Assembly (NCBI GenBank): GCA_963969595.1
Contig: OZ018408.1
Coordinates: forward strand, 12,459,823-12,523,822
Source: Neckera pumila
Lineage: Eukaryota; Streptophyta; Bryopsida; Hypnales; Neckeraceae
DNA: 64,000 nt
Reading direction: 5' to 3'
Shown: in pieces, positions 46,627 to 58,668 of the stretch
How positions within the stretch are numbered: position 1 is the stretch's first letter
Layout: every line of letters begins with the position of its first letter
Made by a program: the position numbers and the translations under genes
The notes under the pieces: generated by a model
Seen by the model: only the letters and a program-made list of their open reading frames with translations
Databases searched by the model: none
Told to the model about the DNA's origin: nothing

Positions 46627-47299
46627 GTATGTCTTGAATTCTTTGCTTTAACTTTCATATTGTATATAGCATTATTGAATTACCTCATTAATTGAATATG
46701 TATTTTTTCTGTGGTACTTTATTGTGAGATTTTTAAGGCTTCTTTTGACATATATATATATATATTTAATTGTTTATATCAATTCATTAATTGATAATAC
46801 AAAAGTTTGCAATTCAACAAGACCTTCAAAATCTAGTATATCAAAGATGTTGTCATTTTATTTAAATTTTTGCCAAGTTATATGAAAAGATTGTTCTTTG
46901 AAAATGAACATATCAAAAAACAAGATCATAATAAAATAAAAGTCTCATTTTTTTATTTGTAATAGAGAAATTAAGCCAAATGCTACTAGAAATCTTACTA
47001 ACTAGCATACTTGGTTATCAAGATTGGCATTTTATGTTGAATATTTCATTAGAGTTATGAAATCAAATTCCATAGATTTTCAAAATAGGAATATTCACTC
47101 AAAAAATTTGAATTCACCATATAAAAAATCTTTAAGAAAAATATGAGTTTCCCTAAGATTCCATTATTGTTTTCTAGGATTAATTAATGTCAATCTTATA
47201 ATATAGGTATGGAATGTATTGAATTTGTATCTCAAAATAATAAATGTCACTCTGTATAATAATTATAATATAAAATTTGTTTTTTTCACTTGATGCTAG
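46627..47299 (+). other. Predicted 673-base intron joining kinase and TPR exons
   Basis: The donor GTATGT at 46627 follows the first base of a codon. The acceptor TTGATGCTAG ends at 47299 and supplies two bases, so the kinase and TPR frames join without change (GCA, Ala). The intron is AT-rich with a TATATATATATAT run near 46752. Phase agreement is the main evidence that the two domains belong to one gene. Confidence 0.65.
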
Positions 47300-48648
47300 C
47301 ATGTTTCAATGGATATGATCTAGTTGCATTAGTGGTGGACTCGAACAAGGTTGTTGAAGTAGAGTCAAATAATGCATTCATCTTGGGGACTCGTGGTGAT
47401 GTGAAACGAACACAAAGGGATTTTGAAGGTGCATTGGTTGACTTGAACAAAGCTAATGAAGTGGAGTCAGATAATGCATTTATATTGAGGACTTGTGGTG
47501 ATGTGAAACGAATGCTGAACGATTATAATGGTGCGTTGATCGACTTGAACAAGGCTGATGAGATGGATCCAGATAATGCATTTACATTGAGGACTCGTGG
47601 TGTTTTGAAACAAGTGCTAAGGGATTATGAAGGTGCGTTGGTTGATTTGAACAAGGCTAATGAAGTGGAGCCAAATGATGCATTTATTTTGAGAACTTGT
47701 GGTTATGTGAAACGAATATTGAATGATTATGAAGGTGCACTAATTGACTTGAATAAGGCTGATGAAGTGGAGCCAAATGATGCATTCACTTTGAAAGCTC
47801 GTAGTAATGTGAAACAAATGTTGAACGATTATGAAGGTGCATTGGTTGACTTGAGCAAGACTAATGAGCTGGAGCCAAATAATGCGTTTATTTTGAGGAC
47901 TCGTGGTGATGTGAAACTAAAGTTGAGCAACTATAAAGGTGCATTGGTTGACTTGAACAAGGCTGATGAGGTGGAGCCGAATAATGCGTTTATTTTGAGG
48001 ACTCGTGGTGATGTGAAACTAAAGTTGAGCAACTATAAAGGTGCATTGGTTAACTTGAACAAGGCTGATGAGGTGGAGCCGAATAATGCGTTCACCTTGA
48101 AGGCTCATGGTGATGTAAAACGAATGTTGAGCGATTATGAAGGTGCATTGGTTGACTTGAACAAGGCTGATGAGGTGGAGCCAAATAATGCGTTCACCTT
48201 AAAGGCTCGTGGTGATGTGAAACAAATATTGAGCGATTATGAAGGTGCATTGGTCGACTTGAACAAGGCTGATGAGGTGGAGCCAAATAATGCGTTCACC
48301 TTGAAGGCTCATGGTGATGTGAAACGAATGTTGAGTGATTATGAAGGTGCATTGGTTGACTTGAACAAGGCTAATGAGGTGGAGCCAAATGATGCTTTCA
48401 CCTTGAAGAATCATGGTGATGTGAAACAAATGTTGAGCAATTATGAAGGTGCATTATTAGTTGATTTGAGCAAAGCAAATGAGATGCAACTACATGATGT
48501 TTTTAGCAATCGTAGTATAATTGGGAAACGACCATTCAATGATTATGAAGGGGCATGGATTGACTCAAACGAAGAGGATGAATCGGAGTTAAATGAAGAT
48601 TTCGTCTTGTGGACCAAGAATGCTAAGAGAAAGGATGTTGAGGGATAA
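47300..48648 (+). CDS. TPR array, about 13 units of 34 residues
   Basis: The frame is uninterrupted for about 450 codons. The unit is approximately RGDVKRMLSDYEGALVDLNK followed by ADEVEPNNAFTLKA. The canonical TPR positions Gly8, Tyr11, Gly15/Ala20-like and Pro32 (EPNN) are visible, so helices A and B can form. Central units (about 47900-48400) are nearly identical at the DNA level, pointing to recent unit duplication or gene conversion. Unit 12 has one extra Leu (GALLVDLS), and the last unit is degenerate. TPR solenoids bind partner proteins, so here the array would present ligand- or client-binding surface to the kinase. Translation stops at TAA 48646-48648. Confidence 0.85.
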
Positions 48649-49133
48649 TTAAGGTTCACTGGTTGACTTGAACAAAGCGGATGAGGTAGAGCTACATGAC
48701 TCATTCAACTTGTGAATACGTTGTATTGGGAAATAAGAAATACCGATGTTTATTTGTGAACACTTTATATTGAAAAACAAGAAATGTTGATGTTTATTTG
48801 AAAGAAAATTTACCTCAAGCCATTAGCAATCTTGAATTTAAAAGTTTTCATTCATTGGAGTAGTTACAAAGTGAGTCTAGAACTTGTTAATCTTAACAAT
48901 ATTGAAAATCCGTAAATGCTCTCTATTTAAGCAACTAGGAGTGAGATTGGTTATTTGGTAGCATTAATTACCTTCAATTTGCATGCTTGATTCCAATGGA
49001 GCATCCGCATAGTGAGATTGGTAACTTGAAGGCATTGGAATCCTTGAAATTTAAATCATTGCTACAAAAGTCCCAATTAAAGCAAATACCAAGTGAAGTT
49101 ACTAATTTAATAGTATTGATAGCTTTGACTTAG
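48649..49133 (+). pseudogene. Degenerate TPR unit and leucine-rich-repeat remnant
   Basis: Directly after the stop, another frame reads GSLVDLNKADEVELHDSFNL, a fourteenth TPR unit broken by stops. From about 49010 one frame gives EIGNLKALESLKF and, after some 10 residues, IPSEVTNLIVLIALT before a TAG at 49131-49133. The pattern IPxEIxNLxxLxxL is that of plant-type LRRs. An earlier partial copy may lie near 48945-48990. This suggests the ancestor was kinase-TPR-LRR. Confidence 0.5.
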
Positions 49134-49387
49134 ATAATTGTAAGTTTGTAACTAGTTGGATCTTTTATTAAGAGAGATTTGTAATTGAGTAAAATTAAAA
49201 ATCTTGAGTTTAGATGGTTTTTAGTGGACCATACATAGTGTCAACCGGGGCTTTTTTTTCATTTTTATGAAGTGTCAATATAAAATGTTATAGTAGTGCT
49301 TCAAATTTCAACATTCATCCATATTTTGGATAGAAAATATCACATTAGCACATATCACATGTCCATAATTCTATTTTCATTCATACA
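49134..49387. other. Short non-coding spacer
   Basis: Nothing recognised. Confidence 0.3.
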
Positions 49388-49656
49388 TTAGAGGGAATTT
49401 GGAGCCTCTAGAAGACTACAAGTTCCCAGATTGTGAAAACTCTAGGAACTATGTGGAAATTCCAATCTGACATGGCCAAGACATTGTCTCGTTAGATATT
49501 ATTAAATAATTAACTTTCTATTTTTTTTTTCAATTCATTTTTTTCATTTTTTTAAAATATTTATTTATTTATTTTTCTCTTGACAGCAGGGAGCTAGTTT
49601 CTAGAAAGGAAAATTGCCCTAAAACAATCTTTTAGAGGCTCCAAATCCCCTCTAAA
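49388..49656. mobile_element. 269-bp terminal-inverted-repeat element
   Basis: TTAGAGGGAATTTGGAGCCT at the left pairs with AGGCTCCAAATCCCCTCTAA at the right, a 27-28 bp inverted repeat with few mismatches. The interior has T-rich tracts and no coding sequence. The ends start TTAGAG, as in the 9527 and 39071 elements, so it may be a distant relative. Confidence 0.7.
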
Positions 49657-52600
49657 GATCTAGCAATTTCATCCAAGATATTTTTTTAATTTGAAGTTTT
49701 TTTGGCAAGAAATTTCAGAGTTTGATGCCATTCTTTAGCCAATTATTTTTTAGTAGTGCAATGTAGCACTATTTTGCCAAAAGAAGCCCTAGTAAAAACT
49801 CCCATATTATATAACATGGAAGATTGTCTATAATAAGTCATTATTCATTGTATAGGGGCATATCATAAGTTATTGTTTTTCTATTGTAAGTTGTTATTAT
49901 TTTATCACCTCAAATTTAAACAGTGCTTATATTTGGGTGCAAGCATGATAAAGTACTCAGTTTCATGTCAATTTCTATTTTCTAAATTACTTCCAAGCCA
50001 AACCAAGAGGCGTGTGATTCTTATGGTGTCTTTGTATTATTTATTGGATTTATCAAACCAAATCATCAATCAAGTAAGCCTTGACATCTAGTAAGCTTAA
50101 AATTCAGAATGGATCCTAAGTGTGATATGTTTTCAAAAAGCTCTAGTCTTAATCTATAAACTTTTAAGGATAAACGTGAAATAAAGTGCATATCACATAT
50201 AATTTCAATTGATGGCTATTTTGTAATTGAGTGATTGCAAGAAATGCTTGTCCTTTTTTTTTGTCCCATTGACCTTAGACAGGTGTTTTTTTGCTCATAA
50301 TTTTTTCACCGTTTGTCCATTTTTTTATGAAATTTGAAACAAAGATATATATAATAGTTGTAAAGGTTGAGTAATTTTTTTGCATCTTATTATTATAAAA
50401 CATTCCTCGATTGGATGTCTACATTGGCCATTTTGGGTAGATTTTGTACTATTTTTGACCCAAAATTCAAATTTGAAGCTCTAAATTGGGATACAAAGAC
50501 TCTACTAAAGTACACAAGCCTATGAAGAGATTTTCAAAAAATAGTAAATTGTCCACTTTTCACATTGCTCAAAATACACTACCTCTGTGCAAGTGCAAAG
50601 AACACAATATTTTTTTCCCAAAGATGAAAATGTTTGAGAAAGAGCATCTTCAAATTAGGAGAAATGTTATTTTTTATTTTATCTTTTTGAATATCTTACA
50701 ATTTTCTAAAACTCAAACATCAAAGTGTCCATTTTCTTGGCATTTTTCATAGTTCATGATAACTTTTAGAGCTAAATTTTTCTAGGTAGGAATTTCTAGA
50801 GAGATATCGTTTGTGCAATTTTTTTAAAATATTCATATTTTACTTATTTAAAAAAAGTTATTCCAAAAGTCATAGTATTCATTGAAATAGGCCATTTTGA
50901 GCCAAAAATTGCACGTGTTTTTTGCTACAATTCAATTGCTCTAAAATTCAATGTTGCACAAGTATGTGCACAACTGGGACAAAAAAGTCAAGTAGACTCC
51001 CTAAACAACATATATAGGTGCCCCAAATTGCCCCAAGCATATATATATATATACATATACACACATGTGTAGGTGTGTGTATGTTTGTGCACGTGAAAAA
51101 CAATACAAAGGTTATGTACCTTGATTGCGATGTCTTCAGTGCCATCAACTATAACAATATGAATACAAGGAGCTTCATCTTGAAAACTTTCTTGAAGTGT
51201 ACATAATGAAATTTTTACCAAGTCAAGCAACAGTTGGTGTAGGTATATAGGCACATAGTTGTAAAATAAGAATCAGAACTTTAGATAGTTTTGCAGAGGT
51301 GACGATGAACAATCCAAGTACATGCATTAACTATTCTAGATGATACAAGAAGCTTGATGTTCAAAGTGAGCATATCTGAGGTAGTTTTGTCAATTGCAAA
51401 TACTAAAAAAATCACAATTATTACATGCACTAAGGAAAAATATTATAAAAAGACAAATGAATATAACAAAGTGAATAAGTTAGATCTAAATCATTACATG
51501 TTACTATATATAATAGAAAGAGAAATACAAATCTATCCCCAAAAAAATTTGAACATGTCTTAAGGATTAAGAACGACCAAACAAAGTCTCCCCTTTTAAA
51601 GCAAAAAGATCTAAAGTCACTCCCAAAAATAACCTTTTGCAAAATTAATGTAAATTTTCAATCTTTATAGGTGTGTACTTTAAGAGCACTCCCATATGTG
51701 TGTGTACAAATAGATCATGTATTGTCAATAGCAATTTGAGCAATTACTATGGAAGACACCCTTTTAGACATAAGGCCAATATAGCTAACAATAGGAAGAG
51801 AATTAATTATGCAAAACAACATTTTTCCATAAATGAATCGATTGTAGAGTTAAAAACAAAACCAATGATTTATAGACTAGACAAATGACACTAATTAAAG
51901 AGTTGTTCCATCATTGTAAGTGTATTAAAAGGCTTTGGGAAGAACTATTTCACCACCATATAGGTTTTGATTGGGATGAGCAGGTACTACAAATATCATA
52001 GACATTCTTTACATGAAACTCTAGAGTACAAAAATTTAGTACAAAAATACTATTGAACAAATTACAGAAATCATTGATACCTTAAACTTGACTTACGTTT
52101 ATATTGCATAAAGTAAGAATTTTGGTATATTCATGACTTACAATTAAGCAAATCCAAAAAACTTTATAACCTTGGACTTTGGTTTTATGAACTCTTTTGA
52201 ATTAAAAAAAAAAGGCAAACCAACAATTCATCTCAAATACTATCCATAAGAAATTAGAAACAATATATAGAGCAATTTCTAAAGAATGCTTGGCTATAAG
52301 GACTTGTTATCTCCAATACATATCATTTCTAGTTTTCTCTCATGACATGCAAACAATAATAAACCAATATTCTATATTCTCACCTATATTCTAAACCCCT
52401 TTTTTGTGAGTAGCTCAAAAAAATAGAAAAAATAGAAATAAAAACTCCCAAATCCTAATTGCTACTTACACAAACTTCAAAACACTATTAACCAATCAAA
52501 CTTCAAACCCATCTGGTAAATATAAGCAAAAAGCTTCACCAACTCATCACCTTCACCTTCAAATCCTATCTCTTAGAATTTTCTCCTCAAGGCTTCCAAC

Positions 52601-53251
52601 ATTCAATTTCACTCAACTAAACATTTTTGGTAGCATCCAAAATATGCCATTTGAATAAAACAAAAATCAAGAATCTATGGTTCCATATCAATTGCTAGGA
52701 TCATAGACACAAACTTTACAAATGGAGAATTTCTTTTTGTTGTGTGACTTTCAAATTCCATTATTTTTTACCATACTTCATTCCATCAGTTTTATTCTTG
52801 CTTCATTTCACTATATTTGTCCTAGGTTCATTCTTACTATCATTTTGGTCATAGCTTTAATTTTTAATTGTATGTAGTACCTCACAGTCACCTCCATGGT
52901 TGAGTCACATTGCAAAGTGGACCCTATATATTTCAATACAAAAATTCCAATGGTCACTTTAAAAATTGACTAAACTAGTTCCAACCTAAAGGTTGTCATT
53001 TAGTAAATTTTTGTGAATTTCCTTTTTTTTCATCATATAAACTTTTTGAAAAAAATAACTTTCCTATAGTTTTGGCATTTATTTTTAGAAGCATTTTCCA
53101 TCGACTCTACCCTGCAACTATGTATCCACTTGTTTTAGAAAATCGAAAAAAAAAATCAAATCAGTTATATTTTTAGTTAGTTAACCACAAAACGATGTTG
53201 GATGCAGATTTGTCGGAAGGCAGAGAGGTGTACAGTGAGTGGTTATTGATA
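49657..53251. other. Non-coding AT-rich region with simple repeats
   Basis: A mixed TA/CA repeat lies at about 51040-51090. No coding frame is supported; frames such as 50486-50752 and 50988-51254 have low-complexity content. Confidence 0.35.
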
Positions 53252-53692
53252 TAAGGTAGATCAACCTATTACCACCCTGATTTGCAATTTGACTATCCTG
53301 GGGCCAATTTCATGAGAGATATATATTTTTCAGTGGTGTGCGCATGTTTCATGAATCAAACCCAAGTGAAATTATAATTTTTTGATCAAAATTGTAATTT
53401 CTGTGAATTTTTGAAGTGTTCAGCCCTAAATTACTAAAGCGCCCGTGACTAGGGTCATAAACGCCCTAATAACAACCCATAACCACCTTCTTATGTCCCT
53501 ATAAGCATCTAGGTATTCACCAATCAGCTATTGCCACATTGCCCTAAAAGACATAAATGCACTGATTTTGTCAGATTTCCAGATAGAATTGGCTCACTTC
53601 TACACAGATTTGGATGGTGAAATGGGTGGAAATGGGGCCAAAAACAGGGTGGCGGAAATGGGTTGGAGACGGAATTAGGTTGGTCTACCTTA
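53252..53692. mobile_element. 441-bp element with TAAGGTAGATCAACCTA ends
   Basis: The left end TAAGGTAGATCAACCTA is the inverse of the right end TAGGTTGGTCTACCTTA with two mismatches. Inside, GGCGGAAATGGG near the right and ACCACCCTG near the left extend the similarity. The left 270 bases are repeated at 57563-57833. No coding sequence is seen. Confidence 0.7.
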
Positions 53693-54833
53693 CATCCTGG
53701 GACTTCAACATTATGCTGTTGAATTTTTAGTCCCAAATTATTGAATTGGTAAGAAGGGTGGTTGCAAGAAAGATTGACCGATTTTCATAGTGTTTTCTAC
53801 AGTATTCATTTTTTTTTCAAGAGTACTAGGTCAAATCACACTCAAATGTACCACTAAAGGGGTCAAATCCACTAACACTTACAATGAAACTTCTTTTTAG
53901 CTATTGTTTTCTAATACTAATCTATTAATTATAGGTATTTTAGTCCTTTTTGACTAGATTTCAAATCATGTTGAGTCTAATATTGCTTTATTTATCAGAA
54001 AATAGAAAGTTCTTTATTATAGCTCCAATTGAAGTTTGAATGTCAACATGTCAGTTTTTTCAATTGTAGAAAAGGCGTGAGAAAAGGGTTTTATTTTTTG
54101 ATTAATAATAATGTGATTGAATCCAAAAAAATCATATATATATATATATATGTAATCATATGATAGAATGAAAAAGGAGTGTCTTTCTACAATTTGAGTA
54201 TTTTTTTATTTTCTATAATATTCAAAAGTTAAAACTTATAAATGTCGTTTTCAGTATAAAAAATAATCCAAATGATGATTGTGTTAAAACAAAAAATGTA
54301 TATATTATTGACTTTAAAGTCACTACATAAGCTATTTTTGGATTTGAATGACTAAATTTGTAGGAGATGAATTAAATAATTTGTCAATAATCATTTAATT
54401 AACTAAAGAATTATACTATTTTGAATTCAAGATTTCATCACAAAAAATCCTCTTGAATAGTTGTATGTTTGAGAATTATAAAAAATTTGGATGAAAATAT
54501 CTTTTTAAAGTGCTATATTGTAAAAAAATCAATAAATTTAGCCTTAAAATTGGTGCTTTATGTCTTTCTAAAGATTTTTTCTATAAAATTTTGTCTCCAA
54601 TTTTTTAAAGGGACACATATTGCAATACTATTCATTTAATTTTTTTCTTAAAAATGAAAACATCAATGGAATTTTTAGCTTTAAAAGTTCAAAAAAGGAC
54701 TCGATTCCTATCCTGGCAAAGTAATCCCAATGGTACCTTTGAGTGTGATTTGACTCTACTGTATAGTTAGAAAAATATTTTTTTTTAAATGTGAAAAAGA
54801 TGCTTAATGTATACACCTTTAAGAAGAGCTACC
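53693..54833. other. Non-coding AT-rich spacer
   Basis: A TA repeat lies near 54135-54152. Nothing else is recognised. Confidence 0.3.
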
Positions 54834-55745
54834 TTAACTCCTGAAGGACCATTGTCCCTTTGGGGGACAAATGGGATTTTGGACAGGTACCTACAGGCTG
54901 AATTTTTGTCGTGACTTTCTGAAACTTTTTTTGGAGATAGAAAAACTAATAAGCTTTGTGGGAATATAATTTTTTTTTCAATTGGTGCCCGGGAACAAAA
55001 ATTATGCCCAAATAAGCTCAAAATAGGAAAGGGGCAGCAAAAAAATTTTGCAAAAAATTTAAATTTTTCTTAAAATCTTTTTTTCCCTTGTAGATTATAT
55101 TTTTGTTTATTTGGAAAGCTTTGATTCATTTCATTTGGATTTTTTATGAGAATGTTATAGACAATCTTGTTTTTTGGGCACTTAGAGCATCTTCTTGAAA
55201 AAAATAACTTGTAGAATTAATTTTGGAATGCAATTTTTGCAATTTTTCAAAAAAAGAAGTTCCATATGGTTTAGTTTTTGTGCTAGAACAATCTCACCTT
55301 TGGAGTTAGTGCATTTTAATTCCATCTAAAAGATATTAATATTTTAGATTTTCCTTCTATTTTGGACCTACTTCTACTTAACAATTTTTTTTAGAATGAA
55401 AATTAAGTTTTTTTGAATTTCTTTTTTTTTCCTAAATTCTCAATTCAATTCTCCACTAGAAAGATTTAAAGCTCAAAACTCTGTAGTACAAAACATTTAA
55501 GCTAAAAATGTTCAGAGTAAAAAAATCTAGTCATGCAATGTGTTGAAAATCTTGTTTTTTTCACTTCAAACGCAAATATCTTGCAATTTGTGCAATCAAA
55601 AATTCTGAAATTTTTTCCACACATTCTCATACTAGTTAGGTATAAGATCTTACGCTTCTTTGTGCAAAAAAAATAATTTTTAAATTTTTTTACTCTTTGC
55701 TCTAGAAATGACAGTTTTGAGAGTTATTTGACAGAAAATTAAAAT
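54834..55745 (-). mobile_element. Copy of the TTAACCCCTAAAGG family (right end eroded)
   Basis: It begins TTAACTCCTGAAGGACCATTG and follows 23550-24475 closely: GGGATTTTGG-CAGGTAC, CAATTGGTGCC, AAATTATGCCCAAATAAGC-like blocks and TTTGCAATTTGTG in the same order. The expected right terminus is missing near GACAGAAAATT. No protein is recognised. Confidence 0.65.
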
Positions 55746-55865
55746 ATTTTTAAATTTTTGAAGAAGTTTTTTGAGCTGCCCAGGCTGCCCGCCGAACACA
55801 AAAAATTACATATCATGCAATAACTTTTTAACCGTGTAGTCAAAAGTTATGAAAATTGTTGGACC
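55746..55865. other. Short spacer between repeat copies
   Basis: GCTGCCCAGGCTGCCCGCCGA near 55773 recurs in similar form at 56593 (GCCCGGACTACCCGCCGAG), followed in both by a CATATCATGCAATAACTTTTTAA-like block. It therefore belongs to the neighbouring repeat family. Confidence 0.4.
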
Positions 55866-56930
55866 TTAACCCCTAAAGGTCGGAGACTATGTTTTCACCA
55901 AAAAAGCTCCAAAACTGCCATTTCTAATACAAGTATCAAATTTCAGAAAAAAAAACATTTTTGGACACATGTAACATTAGGATCTTGTAGTAAACTTGAT
56001 TGAGAAGATGTGGAAAAAATTTCAGAATTTTCCACCGTGTGGATTGCAAGATAATAGCAATTGAATTGACAAAAACCCTTTTTTTGTCCCTGCAAAAATC
56101 CAGGCAGCTGCCCTTCACAAGGTCACATTTGTATGAAAAAATGTCCAAGATGGTGGTTACTCTTTGGATTCATTTTTCTGAACAAGTTGGATTCATGCTT
56201 GAAAAAATTCAGATCATTTAGAATTGTACAACATATAGGAAAAAAATAGTAAGTAGGAAGAGGTAGAGAATGATTCAAAACACTAAATTGTTAAGAATTT
56301 ATTTATGGAATTGAAAAATGCCAATCCCAACGGTTGTAATGTTGTAATAAACAATCTTCACCCAAGGTTTTTATTTTTTTTCAAAAATATTGAAAATCGA
56401 GTGAAATAAAGGACTTCAAAGTTTATTTTAGAGTTGAGATTCCATAACTACCCTCAAACTAGGAATCCTCATAACTTTTGACTCATAGATCCAAATGGAA
56501 TGATTCAAAGCTTTCCACCTACATATAAATCTAAAGAACCAATTTCAAATTTCAAATTTTTTAAAAAGTGATTTTTAAAGAAGTTTTTTTTGTTGCCCGG
56601 ACTACCCGCCGAGCAATGAAAATGACATATCATGCAATAACTTTTTAATCCTGTAACCAAAAGTTATGAAAATTGTTGGGCCTTAAAGCTACTCCTTGGG
56701 AAAATGTTGTGTGAAAATTTAAAAGAAAAAAAAATAAAATCTCCGCTCGTAGTGAGCTGCCCCCAAAAGCTATGTTCTCAAAAAAGCATATTCAGTCCTT
56801 TAGGGGTTAAAGCAACTCCTTGGGCACATGTTTTGTGAAACTTTCAAAGAAAAAAAATAAAAACTTTGTTCATTGTGAGCTGCCCAAAATCGCTATGTTG
56901 CCAAAAAACACTATTTGGTCCTTTAGGGAT
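55866..56930. mobile_element. Element with TTAACCCCTAAAGG ends and doubled right terminus
   Basis: The left end is TTAACCCCTAAAGGTCGG. CAGTCCTTTAGGGGTTAA ends at 56810 and TTGGTCCTTTAGGGATTAA ends near 56932. The 124-base segment carrying the right end is therefore present twice in tandem (56683-56806 and 56807-56930). The body matches 15480-15990 and 16805-16970. No coding sequence is seen. Confidence 0.55.
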
Positions 56931-57562
56931 TAATGAATTACGCATATCTAAGGGCGGATTTCTTCAATGGAGAAATTTTCCAGAGTGCAAAAATAGAGTT
57001 TGGAAGGTTTCCATAATTTTTCAGATTTTTATTTCTCAAAACGTATTTACTATGAATTTTTGGGTTGAAGATTTTGTTTGATCAATTCTAGTCATAGAGA
57101 CTTACCTTTTTCCAACCAAAGGCTGGATGCAAAATCAACCAAAGGTTGGTTGCAACATTAAAAGTCTTGGAGGCAATCCCAATGTGCCACACTTGCCTTG
57201 GGAACCATACCATAATTAATCATTGTACACCTTCACGGAAAGAGAATAGCATACATGGCCACAATGGGGCGTCAATCAAGAATGGGTTGCCTCTCCTATG
57301 GTGGAATTGGTTCAATCAAGACAAAGTTTAGTATCTATGGTGCCTTCTGCAAACTCTGAAATTTGTGTATTGTGTCGGATTTCCTCAAAGAAAATTATGC
57401 TTTCTTTTGCTAGAAGAGTTGACTTCAAAGACGTACATGTTTGAATTACAAATACCGCCTTGTAATTTTACAACAATTAGGATTCTAGAAGGAGCCTACA
57501 CAAATACAACAAACTTCCATGTATCCAAAGAACATTCAGGCTTGTGGAGTGCAAGACACTAT
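56931..57562. other. Non-coding spacer
   Basis: Less AT-rich than the repeats to its left. Short frames (57146-57331, 57365-57565) are not recognised and lack splice support. Nothing can be assigned. Confidence 0.3.
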
Positions 57563-57833
57563 TAAGGTAGACAAGCCTATTACCACCCTGATTTGCAATC
57601 TGAGTATATTAGAGCCAACTCCAAGAGGGGCACATATTTTTCAGAGGTGTGTGCATGTTTCACAAATCAAACCCAAGTGGAATTATAATTTTCTGATCAA
57701 AATTGTAATTTCTATGAATTTCTAAAGTGGTCTGCCTGAAATTACAAAACTGTTCATAGATGGGAGTCATTAACGGTCCATAGACAACCTATAACCGCCA
57801 CTCTATGAATCCAATGGCACTTAATTGTTCACC
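57563..57833. mobile_element. Left part only of the TAAGGTAGA element
   Basis: Homologous to the first 270 bases of the element at 53252 (TATTACCACCCTGATTTGCA, ATCAAACCCAAGTGGAATTA). The matching right end does not occur in the rest of the window. The gene-fragment cluster begins shortly after the homology ends. Confidence 0.65.
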
Positions 57834-58535
57834 ATAAAACGGGCACGGTACCCTTTGTTGACATGTATGGACGTTTATAATACCATGCACTAGCTCCAAA
57901 GGCCCAAACTAAAAAAAAGGGAGATGAACCTATCCCCATCATTGAACTCTCTAAAACCGTCAAAATGTTGTTGTCACTGCCAGTACTGACAGGGCATTTG
58001 TTACAATGACCTGGCCCAACGAGCAAAAGTCCCTGTCCCGTGGCTTGTGTGGCACACTCAATCTTTGGCGCCTTTGCGGCTCCCGCTCTGTTTCTTGTTT
58101 TTGAATTTTGATTGTATCTGCTGCAACCCTCTTTCCTGTCAATGCACACTGCCAGATCGAGCTATCGCACAAGCTACTCTTTGGAGCTCCTCGTGGAGTA
58201 AGTGTTGGCCGCTTGTTGTTTTTGAGTTTCAATTGGATCTGGCGCGACTTCTTGTACACCGATGTATATTGCACCATTTCGAATCCACACGGTGAAACCT
58301 TTGGCTTTTTTGTCATTTGTTATGCAAAGGCTCCGCGCCTTCCAGGAACTATGGCTACGGAGGCCGGATCCCCTTGCCGCCCTTGCTATTCTGTGAGCTC
58401 CATTTTGAAGGTTAGAGTGCCGTTGCATGGTAGTTTCTCTCGATTGCAATTTCTTGCAGGGCATTTGCAAACGCAACACCAACAATTTGTGTTGGTGTCG
58501 AAGTCACAGCTTGAGAAGGTTTAAACTGCCTTTGC
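57834..58535 (+). other. GC-richer segment, possible captured 5' region and first exon
   Basis: Composition rises and looks genic. An ATG at about 58350 opens MATEAGSPCRPCYSVSSILK, followed by a donor-like AAG-GTTAGAG. The frame is also open on to 58524. It could be the promoter, leader and first exon of one of the genes whose fragments follow, but the product is not recognised. Confidence 0.35.
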
Positions 58536-58599
58536 ATTTGTACTTTGACTTTGTACAGATAATCAATCAGTGTTCATGTCAGTTTTTCTTGTAAACCAG

Positions 58600-58668
58600 A
58601 GTGAAGAGAGGGTTCAGCAAGAAAGTATCAATCGCAGCAAGATTGAGCTTCAGTTGCAAGAGGTATCT
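58600..58668 (+). pseudogene. Coiled-coil-like exon fragment
   Basis: An acceptor-like GTAAACCAG precedes 58600. One frame gives SEERVQQESINRSKIELQLQ before a donor-like GAG-GTATCTG, a Glu/Gln-rich helical segment. Its parent gene is not recognised. Confidence 0.35.

Larger units (their letters stand above)
45391..49133 (+). pseudogene. Kinase-TPR gene with a possible LRR tail, frameshifted
   Basis: One plus-strand locus joins a protein kinase exon to a TPR exon by an in-phase intron. Further repeat-like sequence after the last open frame may be a remnant of another TPR and a leucine-rich repeat. Disruptions are a TGA at 45436-45438 in the N-terminal frame, a frame change near 45550, a frame change at an A12 run (45837-45848), stops within the next TPR unit after 48648, and stops in the LRR-like part. 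Kinase plus repeat combinations are known in bryophyte immune-type receptors (for example the kinase-NBS-LRR class). An NB-ARC domain is not present here. If the A12 shift is a sequencing error, the kinase-TPR core could still be functional. Unlike the other two kinases, codons here are AT-rich. Confidence 0.65.

Noticed and set aside
46747..46766. TATA run as a promoter for the TPR exon
   Set aside because: It lies within an intron supported by phase agreement; AT runs are common here.
48199..48429. Minus-strand open frame with repeated FHITMSLQGERIIWLHLISL-like units
   Set aside because: It is the complement of the TPR array; the repeat structure comes from the real plus-strand frame.
47300..48648. 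Regularly spaced repeats resembling an array with spacers
   Set aside because: The 102-base period is a coding TPR unit with synonymous changes, not a CRISPR-type array.
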